The notes beneath the pieces are model-generated. The model did no database searches. It was not told the DNA's origin and saw nothing but the letters and a program-made list of their open reading frames with translations. A stretch of 24,599 nt of DNA from Gnetum montanum (taxonomy: Eukaryota; Streptophyta; Gnetopsida; Gnetales; Gnetaceae). Each line of letters starts with the position of its first letter. The first letter of the stretch is position 1. The position numbers and the translations under genes were made by a program. Where the stretch lies: contig MNCI01009417.1 of the NCBI GenBank assembly GCA_015680685.1, positions 696,613 through 721,211 of the forward strand. Reading direction: 5' to 3'. Below, piece by piece: positions 9,878 through 18,800 of this stretch.

Positions 9878-10369
9878 TCAGCCAAGCCACCAACGAGTGT
9901 GGGAATGATCGGCTAAAAACTGAGCCAGGCTGTCCAAGACGCCCAAATCCAAATCCAATTCCGTCGGCACCTCCTCATTTACACTTGTACTCGCCTCAGT
10001 TGCCGTCGCCGCCGGCTCAGAGCCGACGCCGTAGCTGGAAACATTGTGCTGGGCGAAACGGTTGGCGGCCGCCTGAATACTCCGCGGCGATGTCGGAATT
10101 CTGAATTCCGGCGGCAAATGCGGCGGACGTTCCGGAAAATTGAGCTTGGCGTGGCGGCCACGCATGCAAAACGCGGCGAAATCGTAGGCGAGAGCGGCCT
10201 GGCAAGCGGAGGGATAGGAGCCCAGCCAAATTCGGCCTCTTTTGTGAGGTATACGGATCTCCGACACCCATCGTCCCCATTTTCTGAGTCGTATGCCTCT
10301 GTATATTCTTTCGCCCTTTCTGCCGCGCCTCTGCTGCTCATTCTTCACTTGTTGCGCTTGCCTTGCCAT
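9878..10369 (-). CDS. AP2/ERF-domain transcription factor, DREB-like, with LxLxL motif
   Basis: A 163-residue intronless protein, probably a nuclear DNA-binding regulator. A basic N-terminus (RRGRKGER, 14-21) leads into a single AP2 domain at about 22-80. Hallmarks seen are YRG (23-25), [11 protein letters not shown] (29-39), IWLGSY (47-52), AYD (61-63) and KLNFPE (75-80). Val at the domain's position 14 (V35) is typical of the DREB branch. Position 19 is Ile (I40), where DREBs usually have Glu or Leu and ERFs Asp. The KWG and IWLGSY spelling is closest to the DREB A-5/group II type; SHINE-like proteins share WVSEIR. Near the C-terminus LDLDL (138-142) is an LxLxL EAR-type motif, which in this family recruits co-repressors, so repression is a reasonable inference. 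The start codon has A at -3 and G at +4, and no upstream in-frame AUG is apparent. Lack of introns is normal for the family. It is the only uninterrupted host gene here. Whether it is expressed cannot be told from sequence. Confidence 0.9.
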   Translation of the reverse strand: MARQAQQVKNEQQRRGRKGERIYRGIRLRKWGRWVSEIRIPHKRGRIWLGSYPSACQAALAYDFAAFCMRGRHAKLNFPERPPHLPPEFRIPTSPRSIQAAANRFAQHNVSSYGVGSEPAATATEASTSVNEEVPTELDLDLGVLDSLAQFLADHSHTRWWLG

Positions 10370-10660
10370 GCTTTTTGCCCTCCCTCTCTGTCTGTCTGTT
10401 TAGTAGAAGTAGCCAAGTTATAAGTTACACTTCAGTGAAGTGTTGTGTTGCGGCTGCAAGAAACTGCAAGTAGTTGCTGCAGAGGGACGTCCTTGAGCAG
10501 CACTATATGTAGAAGAATAGCACAAGATTTTGGTCCTATTATCTTTGCGGCGAACCCATGGTAATTGCCTGCGCGGCACCTGATTGGATTGCAGTCTAAC
10601 TGCTGCCAAAAACCACATGTGCAACTTGTTCGAGTAGAACGTTGTTGCGAATGCAATGAC
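10370..10660 (-). promoter_or_regulatory. 5' leader and proximal promoter region of the ERF gene
   Basis: Read on the minus strand, the ATG is preceded by a GA/CA-rich leader (complement of 10380-10402, a ctctctgtctgtctg run). TATA-like candidates are the complements of cactatatg (10501-10509) and of ttataa (10420-10425); the first gives a more usual leader length. An 8-bp palindrome cacatgtg (10614-10621) is an E-box of the MYC type, and gattgg near 10582 is a CCAAT box on the gene's strand. These are motif matches only. Confidence 0.35.
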
Positions 10661-11539
10661 AGAAAACAAGTGTTCTAGTAGCTTCATCGCGTACGTGGCA
10701 GTGGTCGTCCTTTCGTGTTCGAAAAAAGTGTGTTACACCGAGCCAGAATGCATGTGGACACCGTGTGAAGGCGCTGTTCTATCGAAACTTTGGATACGGT
10801 TGAGATCACTGTGGATTACCTCATTTTGTGTCTGTTCGTCTTTTAATTTCGCCATCAGATTCGTCATCGATGCCGCAAAGCGACAACTCTAAGATTAAGT
10901 CCAGAACGCGTCAACAACATTACAAATCTGCGGACAGGCCATCTAGCAAATGCCAATGTGCCTCTGACCGAAAGCAACATTTGACTGTGTTATAATCGAC
11001 GGTTCGGTCAGTTGTGACTTAAGCTTAGCTGCAAACCTCATAGAGGGATAGTTGACCAACATATTTTGAATACCGTAGGCGCTTGCCATCCCAAACCGAA
11101 AATTAGTCTAGAAGCATCAGCAGGCAAGCAAGGGCTTATGTATTTTTAATTTGAAGGTTTACTTTTGATATGCTAAGGACAAATATCTTTCTCTATCTCT
11201 TTATCAAGGTATTTATTTTAATGAATATAGAATTAATTTTAAAATTATTATTTACATTTTAAAGAACCATAACATTAATATAAAGTAAATCATAGAGGCT
11301 GGCATCCATCTTCTTAAAAAAACTTCAATGTTAAAATATATGAATTCACTTATGTAGATAAAAATAATTTTTAGCTTTGAGCAATTTTGTGGTTCATAGA
11401 TATGATTTCAGCTTTCAACATTTTGGTCTTTTGGCAATTTGGTGAATTGTAAATCTAATTTGGGCTTTTAATGTTTTGTTGATTTGGGATTAAGTTTTTC
11501 ATATGCTATGGCTCAGTAGAAAGCAACATATTCCATTTA
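10661..11539. other. Upstream flank of the ERF gene, nothing recognised
   Basis: From 10661 to about 11130 the base composition stays closer to that of the host gene. From about 11140 it becomes strongly AT-rich, which probably marks the edge of the repeat-derived sequence to the right. No coding or RNA gene is supported. Confidence 0.4.
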
Positions 11540-12235
11540 GAGTAGTTTAGGGAAGTACAAGAAGTAGGGTTTCAAATTTTACAATTTCTCAAGAGGAATG
11601 GAATAACATGGTTGCAACTTTGAAGTCCATGGCACCTAGGATTGTGCAATTGCAATTCATAGTTGAAGTTCTAGAAAAAGATACAAACCATTCCAACCAC
11701 TATAGAGTTGAAAGGTTCATTGTTGTCAAGACTCAAGTGCAGATTAATATGGATGCTCTATAGTCAAAGTTGGATTCTCTTGAATCCAAAATGATAACTA
11801 CTCACTTAGGCTTAGAAGCGTTTACTGAAAAAATACATAAAGATGAAGAAAAATATGACAAGACTCAGAATCCTCAAATTGGAGGATTTCCTGAAGAGTG
11901 GGTGAGGATTTTTTGCAAGTCATGCCAAATTTCTTTATGAAACAGATGTGCATTTCTTCTACATCAATAATTAGTGCAAACAAACTTGGGCATAAGGGGA
12001 AAAAACCTTGGTAGATTCTTGTTAAGTTTGCTGATTGGCGTGGAAGAGATAAGGTTTGGAAAAACATAAGTATCTTAAAAAGATAAAAGATTTGGATTAA
12101 TGAAGACTTGACCAAAAGAAGAGTATCCAAAAAAGTAGAAAAAATGGTAGAAAGTTAAACAAGCTTGTGTTAAACGTAAAATTGCTTACTTCAACTATAA
12201 ATATGTTATAGTAATCAAAGAGAGGGCAAATTCCC
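11540..12235 (+). pseudogene. LINE (L1-type) ORF1 fragment: coiled coil, RRM-like and C-terminal domains
   Basis: The first part (about 11580-11880, frame of ISQEEWNNMVATL) is Glu/Lys/Leu rich with QVQINMDAL and SKLDSLESKM, like a coiled coil. After a frame change it reads SIISANKLGHKGKN (about 11964-12005), then ILVKFADWRGRDKVWKN (12016-12066), then IWINEDLTKRR (near 12087-12119). This order matches the L1 ORF1 RNA-binding region: an AHRLG-like end of the RRM, the PI.VKF...R..V block, and the I.I.EDLT block of the C-terminal domain. ORF1 proteins bind LINE RNA as trimers. Frameshifts and stops are present. The right end is lost in the inverted duplication that starts at 12236. It is not the 5' partner of the RT relic at 8160, because it lies on the wrong side of it. 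Confidence 0.6.
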
Positions 12236-12637
12236 CAAAATAGGAATTTTCTTCTATTACATGTGGTTTCCTTAATGTTGAAAGTTCATTGCCTAATAAA
12301 GTTGCTGCTTTAGATACTATTCATTTCTTCTTCCTAAGTTTGAACAAAAATAAATTGGTAAACTAGCAAATTTGTCGATGTTGGACTATTACTAAATATT
12401 ATACAAATCATAAAATAGTAATTAATCATAGGTTAGAAANTTTATGATTAATTACTATTTTATGATTTGTATAATATTTAGTAATAGTCCAACATCGACA
12501 AATTTGCTAGTTTACCAATTTATTTTTGTTGAAACTTAGGAAGAAGAAATGAATAGTATCTAAAGCAGCAACTTTATTAGGCAATGAACTTTCAACATTA
12601 AGGAAACCACATGTAATAGAAGAAAATTCCTATTTTG
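12236..12637. repeat. 195-bp inverted duplication around an N base (assembly artefact likely)
   Basis: 12236-12430 and 12443-12637 are reverse complements over 195 bp; I found one mismatch (g against c near 12344). The centre is an N at 12440, and the second arm ends exactly at another N at 12638. An inserted block that begins and ends at gap characters and copies its neighbour in reverse is what a misoriented gap-filling contig would produce. The left arm continues the LINE ORF1 region smoothly, so the right arm is the suspect copy. Confidence 0.85.
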
Positions 12638-12638
12638 N

Positions 12639-12840
12639 TACCATCTCAATAATGGAATTTTGTATTGGCAAGGTTTTGTATGAATTCATCTCATCAAAAG
12701 CTACACCTTCTTCTTGATCACAAACATGGACCACCTTGTTGCAAAGGCATGGGTCTAAGTAATATTCATATGCACTCTCCCTTTTGTACATCTCCCATTC
12801 TTCTTTTGTCACTTGTTTAATTAACTTTTGTATTCGATGG
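12639..12840 (-). other. Unrecognised open-frame fragment next to an assembly join
   Basis: On the minus strand about 60 codons are open, with readable stretches such as TKEEWEMYKRESAYEYYLD, then CNKVVHVCDQEE. The composition looks protein-like (Glu, Lys, Tyr and Cys, little repetition), but I do not recognise a family. It runs into the N at 12638 and cannot be followed. It may be a piece of a gag, of an unknown transposon ORF or of a host gene. Confidence 0.3.
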
Positions 12841-13139
12841 GCTTTTAGTTATGATAATCTTTTTTATAATGTGACAAAGCTACTCTTTTTAAGAAAATTC
12901 ACGACTTGGGCGCTTGTGCAGTAGAGAATAGTGTTTACCTAGGGTTGCATCAAGGAATTTATGGTTCTCTTGCTTCCATTCTTGGATTTACTTTCTTAAA
13001 TTAAACACTCTAGAGTAGGTCTAATACATCTCATTGAAGAGCTTAAGCATTATGGACCGCTAATATATTGAATTTAGTTATAGCAATCTATACAAACTTT
13101 CAGGTTCTTCTATTAGTGTCTATAGGAAGAGCTAAAACT
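12841..13139. other. Presumed decayed gag region of the gypsy relic
   Basis: No clear protein blocks are visible. Its position just upstream of the readable linker and protease suggests worn gag sequence. The phrase gacttgggcgcttgtgcag near 12903 is not part of a tRNA I could fold. Confidence 0.3.
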
Positions 13140-13964
13140 AGGAATGACCCTTACACTCCTCCAAATAGAAAAGCTCCAAGTCAAAGTAACACAAATACTC
13201 AAACTAGGTCATCCCAAACAAACATTCCATAATGACCAAATCCGCCTTCTATACTTAGAAGAACTCCACCTCAACTAGAAGTCAAAGAAGTACCTAAGAC
13301 TTACAATCTAGTTGAGGATTTGAAGAAAATCAAAGCTAACATTTCAATTTATGACCTTTTACACTTTAATGAAATGAAAGAGGTAATTCAAAACATAGTT
13401 CACATGCCTATGACTAGAAAAGAATCCCCAACCCCCAAAAGGCAAGTTCACTTCACCAAAATTCCTAACACATTATTAGTACAAAATGTAAATAATTCCA
13501 TGATGGGCAAGAAAGAGCAACCTCCTTTCCTAATAACTTGATTATTTTAGGAAAGAATGTCCACAATTGTTTGATGGATTCTAGACCAAATATTAGTGTC
13601 ATATCTCTTGAGGTATGTAAGGCTTTAGGAGCACAANATTAGTGTCATATCTCTTGAGGTATGTAAGGCTTTAGGAGCACAAATGATACCACAAACAAAA
13701 AGTATGATTCAACTCAATGGATCTGATGTACTTGTAGTAGGATCATTGAAAGCAGTGATGGTGCAACTTAAACAATATCCTATATTTACATGTTACATTA
13801 ATATCCTAGTAGTTGACATGTCACCTACCTATGGTGTGCTCCTATCTAGGACTTTTGAAGCCATGTTTGGGGGCTTCTTTAGGTTATATTTCTCAAAGCT
13901 ATTAATCCCTATTACAGGAAAATCTAAATACATGACTATAGCTCAAGAACCCTTCTACAAATAA
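13140..13964 (+). pseudogene. Gypsy gag-pol linker and aspartic protease (dead)
   Basis: The linker near 13297 contains TYNLVEDLKKIKANISIYDLL, the plant gypsy YNvv..L.k....iSi.eLL block that precedes protease. PPFLIT (about 13521-13538) starts the protease. After a frameshift it continues NVHNCLMDSRPNISVISLEV, where the catalytic DSG/DTG has become D-S-R, and ends with TYGVLLSRTFEAMFGG (about 13830-13875), equivalent to the YGLLLSRDW block. The DSG loss, the frameshift near 13540 and a TAA TGA pair near 13231 show it cannot work. An N at 13637 with a 45-bp exact duplicate on either side interrupts it. Merging that join would restore continuity between the catalytic region and the rest of the protease. 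Confidence 0.8.
13592..13682. repeat. 45-bp direct duplication around an N base (assembly join)
   Basis: 13592-13636 and 13638-13682 are identical and separated only by the N at 13637. The copy falls inside the protease coding sequence and would duplicate about 15 residues there. The simplest reading is unmerged contig overlap. Confidence 0.9.
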
Positions 13965-13976
13965 GTAGTTACAGCC

Positions 13977-14390
13977 TTGGATCAACAAAATCAATTTTTG
14001 GCAGATCAAAACACTAATCTTTATGTTGGGGTTATTGAGGTTGAGCGTAGCAAACATGTTCTAAATGACTATGTGAGTGGAATTACAAAAATAAATCTTA
14101 TTTCTCATGTAGATTCCACCCAATCCTATCAAAGTTCTAGAGAAGGTGAAGAAATCTATGGAGACACCTTGCCTTATCAACAACACAATGGATTTCGTCT
14201 AAGTAATCCACCACCTTTAGGGGAAGATAAATATATAAATAAGACCCTACCTCTTAAGACAATTGAAGGTGTGCTAAATTTTAATGACACATCCATGGAA
14301 CATGCTCCTAGAAAGGCTATATTTTATGATTCACCAAGACCTAGACCTATCATTAAAACTTATATCAAAGAAAGACTTGATACAAAATGA
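13977..14390 (+). pseudogene. PR-RT spacer region of the gypsy relic
   Basis: An open frame of 137 codons follows the protease in the same frame after one TAG-type break. It contains KAIFYDSPRPRPIIKTYIKE near its end. I do not recognise a domain; the position corresponds to the poorly conserved segment between protease and reverse transcriptase. It is open probably by chance and short age, not because it is a separate gene. Confidence 0.4.
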
Positions 14391-14460
14391 ACAAACAAGT
14401 TAAGGTTATGTCTTGATTTTTGTAATCATAATTATCAAGAAATTGTTAAATAATGTCTCG

Positions 14461-14712
14461 ACAAGAAGTACGTTGGTGAGGTCTTTAAGATAGGAGACCT
14501 AGTCTTGGAAAAAGGTAGAACATGTGGCCCAGCAAATCTTCAAGGGAAGTTCTCTCCTATTTGATCAAGCCCATTCAGAGTTAAAGACATCATTGACCCC
14601 AATGTGTACAAGGTTACTGATGTGCAAGAACATAAGTTACCTAGAAATTTTAATGCATTCCATCCAAATCATTTCTACTCAAGTGCCCCACATGGACACC
14701 TACTAGATTCTT
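14461..14712 (+). pseudogene. Gypsy integrase C-terminal end (GPY/F-type module)
   Basis: The frame reads FKIGDLVLEK, then GKFSPI-stop-SSPFRVKDI, then NVYKVTDVQEHKLPRNFNAFHPNHFY. This matches the integrase tail of plant gypsy elements: F..GDLVL.., gkf...w.GPf.V..v, aY.L.d.dG.elp..wNa.hLk.yY. The stop (TGA) is exactly where Trp (TGG) of the .W.GPF block belongs. No integrase core precedes it, which proves an internal deletion of pol. The frame ends at a TAG near 14712. Confidence 0.8.
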
Positions 14713-15843
14713 AGTTTCATGCTTTCTTCCTCTTCATCATGCATTTCATTTGTATATAGTCACATTTGCATATTTTATTTGCACTTCTATCATTTCTTTC
14801 TTGGCATATTATTTTGATTTTTTCTTTGCATATGATTTTAATAATCATTATGGTCTTTTGAGTTATTAGGCGTTGGGTCATTAGAGCAACATTGAGAATA
14901 ATGTTAGTATAATGCTTTATATAATATTTCTTATTAGTATTACATAAAATCTATTTTATACTTTGTATTTCAATAATGCTTTAATTCTTCCCAGTCTTTT
15001 TCAAGGTTTTAGTTTCTTTAGTTATGTTGGATTATGGAGCATGAAATTTTGCTAACTTATCATGTAATCATCATGATCATATGAGTGTAGGATAGGCGAG
15101 GATGGAGAATGGTTAGCCATAATCACTAGGTGACCTTGGAAAACCCCATTTTCCCTCTCATAAGCCTTAGCCCTCAAGTGTGATGATCCATGGTTACCCT
15201 ATGAATAATGGGGTGAAGTGTGTTCATCTCCACTTGAGAATCCTTAGCCACCCAGGAGACCTACTATGATGCNTTCATTGGCAGTGTAATAAGTTCTTAA
15301 GTGTGATGGGGTTCGACAGCTATCCTCACCCTAACCTCCATTTCCCCTTTTGAACCTATTATCCAAGAAAAAAGGGCAAATAATCCATTTTCATCCATTT
15401 TCTTTCTTAATGTAAAAAAAAAAGAAAAAAAAAAAAAAAAGGTTCCAAGAAAAAATATGAAAGTTGTGGCTAGCCAAAATCTAATGTGAGCCTCCCCTCC
15501 TCATTAGGTTTAGTATGGGTCTTATGCTTAAAGCAGTTTGCATGCTATTGACTTTTACTTTGTGAGAAGATTGGGAAAGAAATCATTATAAATTTTAATT
15601 ATATATAGATATATGTAGTTAAAATAATAAATTATATATTTAGAGTCTAATTAAATAAGATGGTGTGGTTTGGATGGCCCACATTTAGTTCTCTTTTGAT
15701 TATATGGTTATTTTAATCATGTTTAGATCAATACAGTTTATTTTTAAGTTTCCATTTGCTTGTTTAGTGATGTTTGTGATTCCTTACCTATTGCATCATT
15801 TTAAAATTTTAGTGGTCTTGTTCCTTACACTTGCATGCAATTA
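14713..15843. other. 3' non-coding region of the gypsy relic
   Basis: No coding. A single N lies at 15273 without a visible duplicate. An A-rich run with scattered G (about 15411-15441) is a simple repeat. A long non-coding stretch between integrase and 3' LTR is common in plant gypsy elements. Confidence 0.5.
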
Positions 15844-15932
15844 AAAGTTTGGGGGCTAAGTGTTGATGTCAACCTTCCCATGCTCTCATGGGACCATGAT
15901 TACCAATGTCTCTATTTCTCTCTCTTAATAAG
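15844..15932 (+). repeat. Polypurine tract and first 72 bp of a 3' LTR, truncated by insertion
   Basis: aaagtttggggg (15844-15855) is a typical plant gypsy polypurine tract, followed after ctaag by TGTTGATGTC at 15861, the probable LTR start. After 72 bp the sequence changes abruptly into LTR B at 15933. The rest of this LTR should lie beyond the far end of the inserted element, outside the window. Bases 15928-15932 (ataag) should be one target-site duplicate. Confidence 0.65.
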
Positions 15933-16784
15933 AGATGAGTGGTAAGGTACCCCTATGCCCAACCATATGAATATGAGTGTTCATGTGTGATCTAGTCAAA
16001 CTCCAAGGATTAAGTGCTTATGCACCTACATAGAACAAGGATGAGTTATGCAGTTGTTGTCTTCCCAAGCTTACTTGTAAGGCACAACTGTATGGTTAAG
16101 TAAACTTGAGGTATATGATTTTTATGTTTTTTATATTTTCTATCTTGGTCTCCTAATTGTGTACAATGAAAATATTTAATTAACTAATGGGTTTTTGAAA
16201 CTCTAATGTGAATCAAATCCTAACACCGCATCCATTCCCACTCTCTGGATACATCCTGAACTAGTGTAACACCATTGGGATTACCAAATGCTAGTCGTTA
16301 CTAGGTTACCAGGTGTTCCATGTATGCTCGAAGTGGTCGTGTTGAGTGTGCTAATTTGTTGGTAATTGATAATTAATAATTCTATGGAAATAACATTAAT
16401 TAACTACTAAAAGCATCAAATAATAGTAAATAACATTAAATGAAATAATTAAGCTATTCTCAATGTTGCAAGGTTTATCACAAAGTTCATCTTTATTTCT
16501 AAACACAAGGTGTACTCAGGTACACAATGCTTGAATAAAGGTCTGTTCACTTTATAACTCCTACTGCAGACACTTAGAAATAATTCTAAGTATGAAAGGA
16601 AAAAACTGCAAGAGTTTGGCTAAAGGATTGAAAAACTACCCCCTAAGACCAAGCACCCCTATCTATTATTTATAGCTAATGAGATAGGCTCCAACATCGT
16701 GTGTTCAATGTCGCTTGGCCCATCCAATATTGCGTGTTCGATATCATGGGTCCAATATCAGGTTGCTTCTTTGGTGACTCATCA
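15933..16784 (-). repeat. LTR B (3' LTR of the minus-strand element, 852 bp)
   Basis: On the + strand it runs from (a)GATGAGTGG to GGTGACTCATCA; the first base has mutated from the expected T. Immediately to the right lies taccccca, the complement of the polypurine tract, so this is the 3' LTR of a minus-strand element. Read on its own strand it has tataaata (16667-16674), then the same terminal blocks as LTRs A and C. At the outer end, ggtaaggtacccctatgcccaaccata is the complement of the LTR C ending. Confidence 0.85.
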
Positions 16785-16794
16785 TACCCCCACG
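16785..16794 (-). other. Polypurine tract of element B
   Basis: The complement reads cgtgggggta and directly precedes the LTR start TGATGAGTCA on the minus strand. It has the same ggggg-ta junction as element A at 5752-5761. Confidence 0.7.
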
Positions 16795-17254
16795 ACTGAA
16801 TGAAAACTTGTTCTCAATTTTCTTATAATATTGGGAAGGTATGGGATTATTGACTGAATGATGAATGATGGTAACATGGAATGATAGACTCAAAGTGCTC
16901 GGTGAATGGTTCAACAAACATATTACAACATTGGTGTTCATAACCATTGTGGTGAACATTGTACATAGATGACATCTAGTCCCTCATTTGACAACTTGAA
17001 GAGAGAGAGAGAAAAGAAAATGAAGCACGTTGTTGCCAATGTCAAAAAGGTGCACACTGTTGTTCATCCATAGCCACATAACTAAGCATGTTTCTTGCGT
17101 CAATGCTCTAACTCCAGTCCATCTTGAGTGCTCCCTCCTATCCCACTCCATTGTTCATGTGATCACCATTTGCACACACAATACAATCATGAATTAGCAA
17201 GGATAGATAAGATATAATGCAGTTGATACCTTGCCTTGATATGAAACTCATTAG

Positions 17255-18560
17255 CTAGGTTGTGGGTATGGCAGATACTAGGTTAGAGGTTTGTAAGTGA
17301 TAACTACCCAAACTGTAGGGGTGAGATAAGTAATGGAATGGAAAAATTTGTGATAGGCCCACATGACTAAGAGCAAACCTCCAGTAGCAATAGGATGGAA
17401 AATGAAAGAAAAAAGGAAGATAAGAGGAATAACAATGGTTAAGCCAATAAAAATGCTTAAAAGGGAAGAGAAAAACAACAATGGATGTCATGGATGGGGT
17501 GAAACGAGAAATAGTTGATTGCAAGAAATGTTTAAGGGAAAGAACTTAATAATTGCACTAAAAAGGAATGCTAGTGGATCCTTCCCAAAGTAGGCTTATG
17601 CCCTTTATGCCCTAATAAACCCACAAACCAAAGAGTCTGTAGGCTCTAAGAATGACATATGGAGACAATAGTTACGAATTCACCACAAGAATTTTCCAAA
17701 GAATAACAATGTGTTGACCAAGATATAGACTAATCATAAAATTGGCAATGATGTAGAATACGGGAAGCAAGATGGAAAGAGAAGAGAGAATGGAATAGAA
17801 TCCCAAAATCAAGGTTGTGTAAAGTCCCTTGTGTATTATGTGGTTAAGGTGACTTAATAAAATTCAGTCCAAATCTAGATTAAAACTAACCACATCTAGT
17901 GACCTCGCATCAATACACTTGACCAAGCCATCCTCCTGAAGCAATAAGAATGCTTTCATAGAGCAACCACCATTTCAAAAAGAGAAGAATAGAGAAGTAG
18001 GAAGTGAGAAAGGACCTTAGTTATAGGGAACCTTCAAGCATGGGTAACATGTCTTTCCAGTGCCATAACCAATGCTTGTAGCACATGTTCCTTTATTGTG
18101 TCTAAGGGGTATGCTCTGAATTTCCACCAGTTTGATTTTTTTTTAGTGGGAACCATACCATGCAAAGATTTATTTGATTTATTCAACTTTGTAATATTAG
18201 TCAATAGTGGAATTGTGGAAAACCTATGAAAAATAATCAAGTACCCAACAGAATAGCTAGCACAAATGTGTCAAATCCCCTTGAAGTCGCATCCTGTTTA
18301 ATCCATTTGAATCTTTCCTTGGTTTGAAGAATACTAAGCCATGAATTCATTAATAGGTTTGATTAGAAAAAGGGACAGTACATTTCCAATAAAAAGGGAG
18401 ACCATAGAGTTGAATGGATGAATGGATGACATGGACTCATTGCCTATTTTATCAAAAGAAACCATATCTTAGCATCAACATTAAAAGTCAAAGGTAAAAA
18501 CCAAACATTAGCAATCAATGTCATTATAGTACAACCCACCATCATGAGCACTTATTATGT
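17255..18560 (-). pseudogene. Possible env-like/third ORF relic between integrase and 3' LTR
   Basis: On the minus strand, from about 18560 leftwards, protein-like stretches appear in shifting frames: ICASYSVGYLIIFHRF, then PLDTIKEHVLQALVMALERH, then FLLLQEDGLVKCIDARSLD. Near the left end (17278-17481) is a strongly hydrophobic block with two candidate membrane segments, around LLSIFIGLTIVIPLIFLFSF and GGLLLVMWAY. Athila elements are known to carry an extra ORF at this place with predicted membrane segments, often called env-like. I cannot name the family from the residues, and AT-rich sequence easily gives hydrophobic frames, so this is a position-based suggestion. Confidence 0.35.
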
Positions 18561-18585
18561 GACGAGTGAGAATAAATTAAAAAAA

Positions 18586-18696
18586 ATTAACAAAGAAGGA
18601 AATAGTAAAAATGTTAACGATGGTGTAAAAAAAAAAAAGTNATTAACAAAGAAGGAAATAGTAAAAATGTTAACGATGGTGTAAAAAAAAACAAGT
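18586..18696. repeat. 55-bp direct duplication around an N base (assembly join)
   Basis: 18586-18640 and 18642-18696 match over 55 bp with one mismatch inside the poly-A run. The single N at 18641 separates them. Same pattern as 2528, 13637 and 21502. Confidence 0.85.
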
Positions 18697-18800
18697 AAAT
18701 ATGCAAAATGTGTAAAACAAAAAAGACAAAAGAAACTGAGGGCTTAGAATAATTAGCATTGGTGGCCATCTCCCCCACGACTAAGTTGGAAGGAGGAGAT

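Larger units (their letters stand above)
13140..15932 (+). mobile_element. Internally deleted Ty3/gypsy element, 3' part, cut by a later insertion
   Basis: Order on the + strand is a gag-PR linker, protease, spacer, integrase C-terminal end, a non-coding 3' region, a polypurine tract and the first 72 bp of the 3' LTR. There it is broken at 15932/15933 by the minus-strand Athila-like element. RT, RNase H and the integrase zinc finger and core are absent: only about 500 bp separate protease and integrase tail, where an intact element would need about 3 kb. No 5' LTR resembling TGTTGATGTCAACC was found to the left, so the 5' boundary is unknown and the start given is where recognisable coding begins. 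Confidence 0.75.

Noticed and set aside
10046-10423. Open + strand frame of 125 codons over the ERF gene, plus shorter minus-strand frames at 9979-10341 and 10017-10280
   Set aside because: They lie across the AP2/ERF coding sequence in other frames, show no domain, and are expected in the GC-richer coding stretch.
10418-10892. Open frames upstream of the ERF gene on both strands
   Set aside because: No family resemblance and no length or composition beyond chance. The region is better read as promoter and upstream flank.
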